From: Lepus europaeus
Lineage: Eukaryota; Chordata; Mammalia; Lagomorpha; Leporidae
NCBI RefSeq assembly: GCF_033115175.1
Contig: NC_084850.1
Span: 109,785,939-109,849,938 of the forward strand
Length of the DNA: 64,000 nucleotides
Direction: 5' to 3'
The notes beneath the pieces are model-generated. The model was not told the DNA's origin, did not search any database, and saw only the letters and a program-made list of their open reading frames with translations. Shown in pieces: positions 43,727 to 55,750 of this stretch (position 1 is the first letter of the stretch; the number at the start of each line of letters is the position of its first letter). Made by a program: the position numbers and the translations under genes.

Positions 43727-45366
43727 TCAGGTCTCCATCCTTGCTCATGCCTGTGTGCTAGGGCAGTGGTCTGATGCTCATCATTCAGGACTGATGGAAA
43801 CTGATCAGCTTTTTGCAGGCCTCATTTCCTTTACTTCCTGGGCACATGGCAATACTTACCAGGCTCTCTTGCCATTAGGGCCACAGGTTAAAATTTTAGC
43901 CAATGGGCTAAAAGAGAAACAATACATGTCATTTCTAGGCCTGGCCCCTGAAGACTTCTTATAGGGACTCTTGAAGTTGTTTCCCCCAATTCTAGCTTGA
44001 TGGAAATGAGTGACTTTGGAAGTCATGTGCTGAAAATGGTAGAATCACGAGACAGAAGCCACTGGCTTTCTGAAACCACTTAGAGGAAAACCTCCCATTG
44101 ATCAGGAATATCTGTTTTAAATACTAAGAGGCTTAGAAATGCCCTTCTACCTTTTTTGAATATTTCACGTTAGGTTTTTTTTCTTCTTAAAACAGTTAGC
44201 ATTACCTTCTTAAATAAGGTATTTTTGATGCAAAAATGCATTTTTAGGATCTTTAAATTGGAACAGAAAGCAAAAGGTAATGACTTTCCATGAGCAATAT
44301 GGTGAACATTTAAGCCAGAATAACTAAGTAGTTAAATTAAGTAAACCCATTTAGTCTAGTCTGCGTAGGCCTAGGACTGCCTCAAGCACCAGCTGGTCCT
44401 AACCATTGGATCCACTTGCAGATAAAGGTGAGCACAAGTCTGCAAAGACCGTGCTGGAGGCAGAGAGTATGGCCTTCAATGCAGTGGGGTTCGGAATCTG
44501 CTATGCTGGGGGCCCAGCCATCGCTTCCCTGACCTGCCTTGGATGTAGAGCAGGTCTGCTGCCCAGACTAGCTGACAAAGCCTCTGGGTTATTGTGTTGA
44601 CTCTTCCTTCCTGTTCCAGGCACTTGAATCAGTCAGCAGGATGGGAATCTTGCCCAGGACCCCAGCATTATTTTTGGTCAGTTGTCTTCTAGCTTCTTCT
44701 TCACTCAGCCAGACCAAAACTCTATGGTAAACTCAAGGTTATCTGCTTGGGACCATAATATAGTTGTGTGCCTTCTGCTGTCCTTTTCTAGGGATAGGGT
44801 CTGTCTCTGCACACCCAGCTTACTGATTTGGGTCTTCATTGATGATAGAGGGCTCTTTCCCAGGGTAGGTAGTCATAATCTCAAGTTTACATTTCACCAC
44901 AGCCTGGGGGGCTAGCTCTGCCTAGTGACTTCATACTTGAGTCAAACCATTTCACTAGGCTAGTGCCTTAGCCTCTTTCTGCTGTCTCCAGTGTTGCCCC
45001 AGGCTTCTCACATTGTCCTCATCCATTCCCATAAACTCATCGGGTAGTCACCTTATTGCAGTGTCCTTATTTTTTTCTGTCACGTAGCAATCACTACTGC
45101 TGCCCCTACTCACAACACCACCCCTACCCCGGCTCACCTATAAAGCCCCCTTCACAGGGATTGTCCATTCTCAAACACATGGACTATGACCCCAACTGCT
45201 TCCCACTTGAAGTACTTGCATCTCCCTGCTTTGCTGTCTCAGGATTTCAGTAACATCACAAAATTTGCTCAGTTCCAAGCAAGGGGAGCCCAGAGGGGCA
45301 ATCTCAACCAATGGAGGATTGAAGTCAGTGGACATCATACTCCAACTACTTCATTCTTAGGAGTAC
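43727..45366. other. single-copy stretch, no gene recognised
   Basis: No SINE. Frames of up to 96 codons (43674-43964) resemble nothing I know. 44100-44350 is AT-rich. No regulatory or RNA gene can be supported. Confidence 0.4.
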
Positions 45367-45752
45367 TGTAGAGGGTTTAACAGTGGCCCCCTACAAGATA
45401 CATTTACCTGGGACCTGTGCATGTGGCCTTATTTGGAAAATAGGTTTTTACAGTTGTGATTAAGTTCTAAGCATCGGGTTAAGATCATTCTGGATTAGAG
45501 TGGGCCTTAAATTCAATAGTAAATGTCCTTATAAGACAAGAGACTGGGGGAAGAAAGAGAGAGAAGGTCACGTGAAGACAGAGGTGAAAATTGGAGTGAC
45601 GCATCTACAAGGGAACCAATGTTGAGAATTACCTGCCACCACCAGAAGCTAGCAGAGTCTTGAAACCAATTCAAGTTCAGAGCCTTTAGGAGGAAGCAGG
45701 CCTACCAACACCTTGATTTTGAAGATCTGAACATTACTGTTATGAGGATTTG
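45367..45752 (+). mobile_element. MaLR LTR (MST/MLT1-type)
   Basis: Sense words: GTGGCCTTATTTGGAAAATA, ATGTCCTTATAAGACAAGAG, GTCACGTGAAGACAGAGG, GGAGTGACGCATCTACAAGG, CACCACCAGAAGCTAGCAG and CAACACCTTGATTTTGAAG. Same type as the LTR at 4401. Confidence 0.85.
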
Positions 45753-45910
45753 CTGCCCTGGCTGAAAAGCCAGAGATGCTCCATCACTGACTCAGCCCAT
45801 TTTGCCCTTTTCCTTCTCTCTCCTCCTCCTCTTCTTCTCTTCCTTCTCCTCTTATGTATGTTTGATTTCTTTCTGTCAGTGGTTTTTGAATCATTCATTG
45901 TCATTACAAT

Positions 45911-46095
45911 CATGCACCATATAACACCCTTTCAGTCAGTGACAGACTGCATGTATGACGGCAATCCCATTAGACCATATGGTCGGTCTAGTGATGTCAT
46001 AGCTGTGTTTGTGTAGGACACTTTATGATATTTGCACAATGATGAAACCATCTAGTAATGCACTTCTCAGAACATAGCCCCATCATTAAACAATT
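45911..46095. mobile_element. Tigger-like DNA transposon remnant
   Basis: The left end CATGCACCATATAACACC and right end CACTTCTCAGAACATAGCCC match, in opposite orientation, a familiar mammalian Tigger-type element (antisense of the TTCTGAGAAATGC motif). Non-autonomous, no transposase. Confidence 0.55.
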
Positions 46096-46894
46096 CCAGA
46101 CTGTATACGACTGCAGAGAGTCTTGATCCATCCACCAGAAAAACCAACAATTGAGACAAGAAAGGGTTGGCTTCTAGGGATGTCCTAAAAGAGGCCAGTT
46201 CCTTAGGAAACAACAAAACAAACAATCTTACTTCTTTTCAATGATACTTCCAGCTTATTTACCCCCAAAGCATCTCAAAGCCATAATGGTTCAAAAGCAA
46301 TCCATGATCTCAGCACTTTAGGCTTTTAAGTTTGAACTGCTTATTCCATTAAGGTCATGCTGGGACCTCCCCAAACCATGTGTCCTTTCCTCTGGGTCTA
46401 TTTGACCTTTGGATTCCAGTCATGTCCACCACTGGCCCAGCCTACTACTGACAGGGTCATGGGTGGGACAAATGTGTTTGTTCCTCTTGATGCATCTGAG
46501 GCTGTCTTTGAGCACACTGGAAAGCAGTGGGATTTGGGCATTCGTTGCTGACCCTCATCATTTGAGCTGCCTGCTCTTCTCTGTCAGAACTCATTGTAGA
46601 TATTTAAAGTGAACTGTTAGTTTCACATAAAAGTGCAGGAAAGTTTACAGTCAGAGAATAGTCCAAAGTCTATTCATTTGTCACCTGCCATCTATTTTCC
46701 AGTTCAGGTGAGAAAGATGTATTTTCCATTGCTATTTCAATTTGTTTCCATTCTAATTCAACAGTTTCAAATTACCATCTACTGGGATCCCACTTTACTT
46801 GCCCCCATGTAGAATTCTTGACTCTTGGATGGAGTTGGAAAAGGCCTGAGAGAGAAAATGGAGAGAGATTTTTGGATGCTTAAAAATTAAATCC
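46096..46894. other. unassigned stretch
   Basis: No repeat I can name and no gene. Confidence 0.35.
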
Positions 46895-47045
46895 AGAAGG
46901 GATCTAATAAATAACCTAATCCAACAACCTGGCTCTTTAGAAAAACCAAAGGTCCGAGGAGGTGAAATGACTTTGCCAAGATCCGATGACTAACCAGAGA
47001 GTGAGCTGCAAACCCTGGAAGAGAAATGCAGGCCACAGTGCTTTC
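46895..47045 (-). mobile_element. MIR-like SINE fragment
   Basis: GAGGAGGTGAAATGACTTTGC, CAAGATCCGATGACTAACC, AGAGTGAGCTGCAAACCC follow antisense MIR or MIR3. Confidence 0.55.
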
Positions 47046-47273
47046 ATGACCAAATAGGTTGGGGACTGAAAGCCAATGCTCTCCCAGTCTCTCCAACTAG
47101 CAGCTCAGGCGGAAGCTGATGCCTGGTGGCTAAGTCAGCCTTATTACTTTCTTCTTCCAACTGTGCTTTAAACATCTCTTCTTGTGTTCTCATCTCTTAA
47201 CAGAGTCATTATTCAGTTCGGTAGGGGGCTTGCTTTCTGTTGTGTGCAAGTTCCCTCTGTAAAACATGAAGCA

Positions 47274-47276
<3 letters not shown>

Positions 47277-47307
<31 letters not shown>
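47277..47307. repeat. (TA)n microsatellite
   Basis: About 15 uninterrupted TA units. Confidence 0.95.
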
Positions 47308-47310
<3 letters not shown>

Positions 47311-47840
47311 CAGCAATAGATAAACCTACCATTAACTGAACATTTTCTCTTAGAATTGGCCCAGAATGCTTTCACAATTTTTGCCCAGTGTGGGGACAAT
47401 GACTCACCCTGGATATTCCATCACCAGTGCCCCTGTTCACACTGAGGCCAGAGCAGAGGTTTTCTTCCAGCTTAAAACAGGGAGGTGCCATCCATTTGTT
47501 AAAATGAAATGAATGTTCTCTGCAGCTTGGGCTCCCGGGCAGTAGACAAGCCAAATAAATGCGGAATTGCTCTTTTTTTCTCCAATTCTATGGTTTCAGA
47601 CAGAATACAATATCTATCCATTGTCTAACACAGCCCATTAGCCACCTGGCTGACAGAAAATAATCTTAAATGGACACTTTGAAGATGGGTCAGCCCACGG
47701 CTTTTTTCACATAGGTTTCAATCTTAATAGAAAACTATACTTAGCATTTATAGAACCTTGTCAGTCAAAAGTCAGGGGCTATACCGAGTCACAATTCCTT
47801 CAATTCCTTTTTTGCTAAAAGGAAAAGTAGCGCTTGGGTA

Positions 47841-47891
47841 TTGTTGTTGTCATTATTATTATTATTATTATCATTACTATTATTATTATTT
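47841..47891. repeat. (TTG)n/(ATT)n trinucleotide repeat
   Basis: TTG units pass into ATT units with two C interruptions. In one minus-strand frame it reads as an Asn run, which is meaningless translation. Confidence 0.9.
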
Positions 47892-48434
47892 GAGAACATG
47901 ATGAGATGCCAACCTATTTTTTTTAGCCTTAACTCCTTTTTAAAGTTAAAAGTCTTTGAAAAATCATCAGCTACACAGCCTTTGAGCTTCACTTCTCTCA
48001 GCTCCAAAAATTGGACAATAATACCCACCCAGCAGAAGTGCAAGGGTTAAAGAAGAGAGCATTGGTAAAATGAGTACCCGATGCAGAATCAGTGTGCCTT
48101 AGAGATAATTTTTTTCCCTCTTAGGCATATAATCCTTCTGATAGTCAATTTTATCCCCCTTCCACGAAGCTAAAGAATGCCACCTGGAAAGCCACAACAG
48201 GCAACCCGGGCCTATTCTCATGGCAGGAGGACAGTAAATTTTGTTGAATAAATGGAAATGAAGCTTGGTGTGACATCCTCCCCTATGACTGGGCTACAGA
48301 ACTGTCTTTCCATTGAAGGTCATTGGCCCACACAGAAAAATCAATCAAAGGCTCTGACCTGTAATAGAAATTATCATTCTTTTAGCAAAAGCCAAGGGAA
48401 AGGTTGAACTGACATCATTTCAAACATCAAGAAA

Positions 48435-49760
48435 GAGTAGTCCCGCTTCCAGTATGGCTGAGTAAGCTCCTCCTGGGCTAACTCTGCCGTAACTAATGAC
48501 TACAAACTGTGGACAAAATACCAAAAACACACAGCTCCCAGAAGGCTCTGACGATTAAGTAACAGTGAGCAGAACCTTGAGGGGAGTCAACCTTGGGAAG
48601 CAGGGGGAAAATGGCATGAGCTTCTGATTTTTACAGTATTTAATCTGAAGTTACAGACTCTACGAGGCTACTGAAACTCCTGTAAACAAATCTGAAGAGT
48701 TTGGAGCAACCTGAACCCAAAGTAATGATATAAAATTTGAGCTATCACCTAAGAGAGAGAGTTTTCAGCTTGAAGCCAATCAATTTGATTACCTGCTTAA
48801 AAAGAAAAATGCTCTTAAGGAGGAATGTAATAGAATCTGGAGTCTCCATAACACTCACAATGTCCAGAGTATAATTGAAAATTACTGAACACATGAAGAA
48901 CCAGGAAAATGTGAACCATTCTCAAGAGAAAATACCTTCAATGAAAACTAACCCCAAGATAAACCCAGATGTTGGAGTTAACAAACAGGAATATTAAAAC
49001 AGCTGTTATTACTATGGTGAATGACTTAAAGGAAAATATGCTTGCAATAAATGAAAGATAGAAAATCTCAGCATAGACATTATTAAAATGGACCAAATAA
49101 AAATTCTAGAACTGCAACACACAGTATCTGAAACAAAAATTAAGAAAAAGAAACAAATTGTATTTTATTTATTTGAAGAGAAAAGTTACAGAGAGAGAGT
49201 GGGGAAGAGACTGAGAGAGCGGTCTTCCATCTGCTGGCCCAAGCAGGGCTGGGCCAGGCTGAAGCCAGGAGCCAGGAACTTCTTCTGGGTCTCCTACGTG
49301 GGTGCAGGGTCCCAAGCACTTTGGCCATCCTCTACTGCTCTCCCAGGCATATTAGCAGGGAGTTGGATCAGAAGCGGAACAGCCAGGACTTGAACGGGTG
49401 CCCATGTGGGATGCCAGCATTGCAGGCAGTGGCATTTACCCACTATGCCACCATGCCAGTCCCCAAAACAAATTTTATCAAGCTACTATTTCTAAGTATA
49501 TTTGATTCACATATATCATTTAAAGTGACGTTTAAGTGAGAAAACACAGGAAAGAAAGAAGAGGCATAGAGAAAGGGGGAAGCCAAAAGAAAATCTGGAG
49601 AAGAAAACAAGAGTTACAACTAAGGCAGCTCCCTGGAAAAAAAAAAAAGGTATAACAGAAGGTTGACAGAGGGGATAGACTGAAGCTGAGTTAGGGGGAT
49701 AGAGAAAAAGAAACTGCAGCAGAAAAATTTATCAGATCTTTATCTTAAGGCTGGTAAGCT
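48435..49760 (+). mobile_element. L1 LINE 5' region (old L1M type), split by a SINE
   Basis: The 5' UTR/ORF1 text of old L1 in sense order: CTTCCAGTATGGCTGAGTAA, CAAGATAAACCCAGATGTTG, ACAGGAATATTAAAACAGC, GGACCAAATAAAAATTCTAG. The right part after the SINE is poorly defined. No ORF1 frame is intact. Confidence 0.6.
49161..49464 (-). mobile_element. C-SINE inside L1
   Basis: Reverse: CATCTGCTGGCCCAAGCAGG (the GTTCACTCCCC part is deleted), GGGTGCAGGGTCCCAAGCAC, and a CCACCATGCCAGTCCCC end. AAACAAATT occurs on both sides as the likely target-site duplication. Confidence 0.92.
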
Positions 49761-51404
49761 ACTTTTGTTTAAGTTGCTGTTCATTTGGCATGAACTGGAG
49801 AGGTTTATGAAAAGCCTGAATATATGACTCCTAATCACCTTTACAATGGCCTTTTTTAAATGCCAGGTTTTGCTTAATAAATTGTGAATGAAACTTGCAA
49901 GATGCCAATCTTCATTATTTCCTTGACTTCAGTGGGGGAAGCTTAAGCCACAGTCACCTGAGCAGAGGTTAGATTCTTCATCTTCACAGTGCACAAATCA
50001 CAGAGCACTCCACTCACATCGATCATCCGTGACAACTGTCAGAAGAAATTCCAGCAAGGTGGATACTCAAAAATGGCTCCCTCTCACCAGCCTGAGTGGG
50101 GTTGGCAATGGACTGAATAGATAGGGCTCTTAAGGTAGCTTGAGAGCCTGAAAGAAAAGCATTATTTAGCGTAAGGTCAACTAGAGTCTTGTGTATTTTC
50201 TGTACTCCTTCTCTCTTGGCACAAAACTGGCTGCCAGTTAAGCCTATCAGGTTCAATTTATGGTTGAAAGGGGGGTGGATTCTGGTAAATAGAAAAACCC
50301 TTAAAGACTTAAAGATAGGAATTTTTAAAGGTAGAATTCCAGAAAATGATAAATTTGATTGAAATAGGGAGAGCTTTTCAGAGACAAAAGCCTATGGCTC
50401 CTGGAACTGGTGTCCAAGTTGGAAACATGACCAAGGAATTCAAAATAATGGGTAAACCACTGTCCAGTTGTGAACTCTTAGGCCACATGCAGCAAGAATC
50501 AACTGAGCAAATTTCCAACTCTGCTATCCTAGTATCAATTTTCAGATTCAGAATCAGACATCAGACTGACATTGCTGTATCCTTTCTTTTCCATTCTATT
50601 AAGCCTTTAATCCTCCCCAAATATGACTGTTTTCACGCTTACATCCTTATTTGGAAATAATGTTGTTTCTCTGAATTGGTTGTGTTATTTCTGTAAAATG
50701 TTTTTGATCACAAGCCATCCCTTATTTGCTTAGGAAAGTGATAAGAATTAGTCTATAATACCATTTGATGGGAAAAAAGTTAATGGGAATTTTAGCATCA
50801 TATAACATCAAAAAAATAAAGTGAGCTTGCTGATATACACTTATTCACTAAACTGTGTATTCTTGGAGCCAAGAATTCAGGACACTTCCATGATAAAAAA
50901 GAGAACTGTAACAGTTGGCCTTGATATAAAAGCTCTTTGTGTACAAAGCAGATGCGGATCTGTAAACAATGAAGCCTCCTTCAATGAATGTCCTAAATAA
51001 ATTTAGGCTATGTTTTGCTTTGTTTTTCAACAAAAGCAATGCTAGCATTTCAAGGAAATTCATCATTTTCATCAATAAGAATAAGCTGAGTTATGGGATA
51101 CATGAAATTGTGCTGGGTTCTCAAGGTATTCAGTATTTTATATGGAAAAAGAAAATTAAAAAAAAAAGAAAATAAAGAATTTCTTTTGTCAGATTGAAAA
51201 CCTTTAATGACAACTCAACTTACTGGGCTTTGAGTGGTGTGAGGGTGTGAATAAATACAGTAGCGTCTCCATGGTCAGACAAGCTGTTCCACAGCTGTGC
51301 TTTGCTGTCCAAGGCTAACACTGCAAATACAGGAAGACGTTCTGAGTGTGGAGCCAACTCTTTCTTCCAAGACTGCCCTGCGCATTTTCCCCTCTGCTTT
51401 TTCT
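49761..51404. other. single-copy stretch, no gene recognised
   Basis: AT-rich with no SINE. Frames of up to 104 codons (50346-50660) match nothing I know. An A-rich run near 51155-51178 with an AATAAA could mark an old retroposed sequence, but I find no gene match. Confidence 0.35.
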
Positions 51405-52467
51405 AAACCATTTCATTGAGAAATAGCTTACACATCATTGTATATTTATAGTTGTTTAAGTACAACTATTACCTAATTTTAGAACATTCTTATCACGCCA
51501 GAAAGAAGTCTTGTATCCATTAAATGGCAAATCCCAGCCCTCCTTCCCTCGAGCCCCTAGCAGTCACTAATCCACATTCTGCTTCTGTAGATTGGCCTGT
51601 TCTGGACAAGTCTTATAAGTGGATTCATGTAATCTGGAGCCTTTTGTTTCTTGCTTCTTCCACTTAAGCACAATACTTCCTTTTTTTAAAAAGACGTTTA
51701 TTTATTTGAAAAGCACAGTGACACAGAAAGAAGGAGAGACAGACAGAGAGAAGGACCTTCCATCTACTGGTTCACTCCCCAAATAGCCCAAATTGCCAGG
51801 GCTGGTCCATGCCAAAGCCAGGAGCCTGTAAGTCCATCCAAGTCTCCCATGGGAGTGTCAGGGTCCCAAGTCCTTGAACCATCTACGGCTGCTTTCCTGG
51901 GCACATTAGCAGGGTACTGAATCAGAAATGGAGCAGGCAGGACTCAAACTGGTACTTTGATACAGGATCCCAATATTGCGGCAGTGGCTTTATCCACTGT
52001 ATCCTAGCGACAGCCCCAAGCTCAATAGTTTCAAGGTTTATGACTGTTGTAGCAGGTATCACTACTTTGTTCCTTTTTATGGCATACTATTCCTTTCCAC
52101 TGATAGGCCACATTTCATTTATCCATTCATCAGTGGATGGGCATTAGGGTTGTTTTTACTTTTTGCCTATTATGAATAATGGTGCTATGACTGCCTGAGT
52201 ATGAGTTTTTGTGTAAACATGTGTTTTCATGTCTCTTGGATAGATACATTGGAGTGGAATTACTGGATCATATGGTAATTTCATATGGAACATTTTGAGG
52301 AGCTTCCAAACTTTAACAAAGTGAGTATGCCATTTTAAATTCCCTGTAGCATCATATGAGAGTTCCCATTCCCCCACATCCTCTCTAATACTTATTGTTA
52401 CCTATCTGTTTGATTAACACCCATCTTAGTAAATATGATATGGTATCTCATTGAAGTCACTCTCCAC
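51405..52467 (-). mobile_element. L1 LINE ORF2 end and 3' region, minus strand, split by a SINE
   Basis: Antisense L1: TTAGAACATTCTTATCACGCC, TTGGCCTGTTCTGGACAAG, CTTTTTATGGCATACTATTCC, TTATCCATTCATCAGTGGATG, GGAGTGGAATTACTGGATCA, TATGGTATCTCATTGAAGTC. The C-SINE at 51679-52018 interrupts it. Several stops break every frame. Confidence 0.88.
51679..52018 (-). mobile_element. C-SINE inside L1
   Basis: Reverse, full length: CATCTACTGGTTCACTCCCC, AATTGCCAGGGCTGGTCCAT and an end in GACAGCCCC. Flanks AAGCACAATACTT and AAGCTCAATAGTT suggest a target-site duplication with two mismatches. Confidence 0.92.
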
Positions 52468-52769
52468 TTTTTTTTTTTATTTGAGGAGAGAGAGAACGAG
52501 AGCAAGAGTTCCCATTCACTAGTTCACTCCCCAAACAACAGCAATAGATGGGGCCTGGCCAGGCCTAAGCCAGAAGCTGGGAACTCAATTCTGGTCCTCA
52601 GCATGATGGGCAGGAATTCAACTACTTACATCATACTGGCTGCTTCCAGGAGCCACCTTAGAAGGAAGCTAGATCCAGGAGCCAAAGCTGGGTGTCAGAT
52701 TCAAGCACACCAATACGGGACGCGGGCACTCTAACCCGTGTCTTAACCAGTGGGCCAAACTCCTGTGCT
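52468..52769 (-). mobile_element. C-SINE, older divergent subtype
   Basis: Reverse: a T run, CATTCACTAGTTCACTCCCC, ATACTGGCTGCTTCCAGGAG, CAATACGGGACGCGGGCAC and a TCTTAACCAGTGGGCCAAAC end. Adjoins the right end of the L1. Confidence 0.85.
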
Positions 52770-52879
52770 GCCTTTCACTTTTAGGCATTATTACTACAAA
52801 TATCCCCAAGCCATCTGCTCCCTAAGGGCTTTTACCTTTACTGTGCACCTCTTCCCTCCTATCCGGCAGCACATCTGAT

Positions 52880-53270
52880 GAAGGAAGCACCTATTTATAC
52901 ATTCATCTATTATGTGCTGAGCACCAGCTCTGCCAGACACTGGAGCGTAAACAAGAGATACACAGTCCCAGCCCTCATAAAGCTTACAGTCAACAGAGAG
53001 GAGGACTATTTTCCCAAGAAAACACTGTCGCGTGCTGGAGGGAAAAGTACTTATTGAAGACCAGCAGAGAATGGCAAGAATAAGGACAGAAGGGCAAAAA
53101 GAAGGGGCAAGATCATAAGGGGCCTGTGGGCCAGGGTAAGACATTTGTGCTTTAAGGACACGCGCAGAAATAATGGCTGGTCTAGATAGGGGAGTGGTGT
53201 GATCAGATTTGAGGTTTTAGATAGTCGCTCTCGTGGAAGCAGAGAACTAGAGAACAGAGAGCCACATAAT
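52880..53270 (-). mobile_element. L2 LINE, minus strand
   Basis: Antisense L2: TTCATCTATTATGTGCTGAGC, CAGCCCTCATAAAGCTTACAG, GGAGTGGTGTGATCAGATTTG. Confidence 0.75.
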
Positions 53271-53437
53271 GGCAAACGGGACTGGCCCTGCGGTTACCTG
53301 GTTCCAGGAACGGTAGAGATCCTTTTGGTCTCAGGGAGGGGCTCTCTGGAGCTGCCTCTGTGTCCGTGGCCTTGTGGCTGAGCCTCCTAATTCCCTCACA
53401 AATCCCAACAGTGTTCTCTTTCCCCTTTACTGAAGGT

Positions 53438-53620
53438 GGCGGTTCTCAGAGTGTGGTCCCTGGACCAGCACCGTCAGGATCATCTGCGAACTTGTTTGAA
53501 ATGCCAGATCGTGGGCTTTCCTCCACTCCTACTGAGTTAGAGATTCGGGAAGTAGGCCAAGCAATCTGTGTTTCCAGGAAACCTTTAGGGCATTCTCACC
53601 TTTAAGTTTGAGAACCACTG
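53438..53620. mobile_element. MER5A-type hAT MITE
   Basis: GCGGTTCTCAGAGTGTGGTCC at the left, GGACCAGCACCGTCAGGATC, AGCAATCTGTGTTTCCAGG and TTTGAGAACCACTG at the right. The imperfect inverted termini are visible. Non-autonomous. Confidence 0.92.
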
Positions 53621-53736
53621 AGGTAACTTGAGCACACTTTGGTTCCTTGCAACTAATCCACTAATACAGGGCAGAGCATTCCAACATAAAGGCGTGCTAC
53701 CAGGAAGTCCACATCTAATTGCCTAATAGCTTAGAC

Positions 53737-53959
53737 TAGGGCTCCGCAAGCAATGACCCATAGGCCACACCTTAACCACTTCCGGTCTTTAATAGTTTTA
53801 TTGGAACATAATCATGTCTGTTGGTTTACATGGTGTTGGTGACTACTTCTGTGCTGTGAGAGCACAATAGAGTAGTTATGACAGAGACCATAGATAGGAC
53901 CAAAGTAGGACATATATACTGTCTGGCCCTTTACAGAAAAAAAGTTTGTTAACCCCTGA
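53737..53959. mobile_element. hAT (Charlie-type) DNA transposon, deletion derivative
   Basis: AGTTTTATTGGAACATAATC, GAGTAGTTATGACAGAGACC, TGTCTGGCCCTTTACAG and the terminal AGTTTGTTAACCCCTG match a common hAT-type mammalian element. The subfamily is uncertain and no transposase is left. Confidence 0.75.
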
Positions 53960-54164
53960 CCTACAGTAGTTGGAGCAATATGATGAAAGAATTATCAGAG
54001 TCCATGTAATAAAATAAAACCCAGACACAAATGATAATAAGGTCTCAGATCTCCAAGTATGATCCTGAAAGACACTTTTGGTGAGCAGGACCTTCTCGGC
54101 CAGAGTAAGTATTCACAAAAAACCTCACTGATGACAAGACCTTGTGATCTCAAACTTAAAGCAG

Positions 54165-54335
54165 CTTACACAAATGCAAATTCTAGCTCTTTCTCCATTC
54201 TGATTCAGTGGTGTGGATCCGAGGTGTGGATCCGAGCTCAGGAATGCGCACGTTTGCACAGTCCCCAGGGGAACCTGATGCAGGTGGCTCCTGATCACTC
54301 TGAAGAGTACCAGGCTGGAGGTTGGTCAGAGGGCT
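54165..54335. mobile_element. MER5-like hAT fragment
   Basis: AATGCAAATTCTAGCTC, CATTCTGATTCAGTGG, TGCACAGTCCCCAGGGGAAC and CTGATGCAGGTGGC follow MER5. A 13-bp tandem repeat (GTGTGGATCCGAG, about 54213-54235) lies inside. Confidence 0.6.
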
Positions 54336-54487
54336 GTACGCAGGCAGTACCATAAAACTCCGTAAGCTCATCTGCATAGCACACATCGCTTCTGGAACTC
54401 ACTTGTCTTTTCCCATTCATGTCACAGCCAGGAGTAGGAAGCAATCTTCCTTGGACCCTTCTCTTCTTAGATTTCTTACTTTTTTTG

Positions 54488-54656
54488 TCTGACCTCTAAA
54501 ATCTACCCTTTAGCATCGAGTTTCAGATGTCTGGATGATTCTAAGCCTAAGGCAAAGGAGAGGCAAAGCTTTCTCTTACCTGCCTGAGGCTTCTGTTGGA
54601 GTCCTGAGTCCCCACCTAAGGACTCATCCTTCTGGAAACGACTTCAAGTCTTCAGA
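54488..54656 (+). repeat. local duplication, copy 1
   Basis: About 169 bases from TCTGACCTCTAAAATC to GACTTCAAGTCTTC align without gaps to 55372-55539, with roughly 32 differences by eye. The core GGAGAGGCAAAGCTTTC is identical. Flanks do not match. I know no repeat family for it. Confidence 0.85.
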
Positions 54657-54919
54657 AAAGGCGTCCCTCTTGCCCATGGGTCTGCTTTACTTTGCAGAAC
54701 TCAGACGAGGAGTCTTAACATAATATAGCACAATTACTGAAACATTTATTCAAAGGAGACTGGAATACAGCATAAGGGTCACCGGTTTATGAGGTCATGA
54801 TGTCTGGACAGTGTTATCAGAAGGTTTGATGGGATGTGACACACAGCCAAGTCAGTCCCACCACAGGACAGTCAGGCAAGTTAGCATGGCCTCCTGTGTG
54901 ACTGATACATCCAAGCTCT

Positions 54920-55080
54920 TTTCATGCGGCATCATAATTCTCTCTTTATTCATCTATACCCTTTGCTAGATGGTACTTTTCTTGTAAGCAAAATTGTCTC
55001 CTTAATTCTTGTATTTTCAGCATAGGGCTTATCTTAGAGGAACTTGTCAACAAATGGTTAATGAATGAACAAATAATGGC
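54920..55080 (+). mobile_element. L2 LINE 3' end
   Basis: TCTTTATTCATCTATACCC, then GTCAACAAATGGTTAATGAA and a GAATGAAC tail follow the L2 terminus. Confidence 0.6.
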
Positions 55081-55371
55081 ATAGATGGTTTATTGAATTA
55101 TGTTAACCTGGTAAATATGAGGGTGAATATGATTCAGGAGACTGAGAAGTCTCCTGATTCCCATTGCATAAATTGCAGACTGCCAGTAAAATGAATGAAT
55201 GTGTCAAACTGATCGCTACATGAAGATTTTCCAAGTTTCTCTTAGAGTAAGCAAGTCTTAGATAAACCCTAAGTAGTGTAGGCTTTTAAATCCAAATTCA
55301 AGTCTAGCCTATTCCAAGTACCCATATTATGCCCTAAATCTGGATGACCTAAAAGTGCTGTGCTAACAGCT

Positions 55372-55539
55372 TCTGACCTCTAAAATCCGCCTCCTAGCAT
55401 CCTGGGTCAGATGTCCAGATGCTCCTAAGCCTAAGACAAAGGAGAGGCAAAGCTTTCCCTTACCTGCCCGAGTCTGCTGCTTGAGTCTTCAGTCCCCGTC
55501 TAAGGACTCCCCTTTCTGAAAGCAACTTCAGGTTTTCTG
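55372..55539 (+). repeat. local duplication, copy 2
   Basis: Gap-free partner of 54488-54656. It is also flanked by two related short segments, GATGACCTAAAAGTGCTG (about 55343) and GCATGACCTAAAGGTAGTGG (about 55539), which copy 1 lacks. Confidence 0.85.
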
Positions 55540-55750
55540 CATGACCTAAAGGTAGTGGTCTAACATCTTCAGACAAAGAGAAAGCAAGTGTGACATATTT
55601 CAAGGGACAACTCACCTGCATTCTAGTTGGCTTCACCAACTCAGACTTTTGTTCATTTATCAAGTGTCCTCATTTGAAGCGCACTGCGTAAGTTCCCTTT
55701 TCTGAATGAATCTTTACTTTCAATCTTTGTTTGAATTTAGTGACTTTGAA

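Larger units (their letters stand above)
47046..48434. other. repeat-poor stretch with two microsatellites
   Basis: Apart from a TA run and an ATT run it holds no named repeat. 48120-48420 contains the words AAGGTCATTGG and AATCAATCAAAGG, which resemble nuclear-receptor and TCF/LEF sites. No gene is recognised. Confidence 0.35.
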
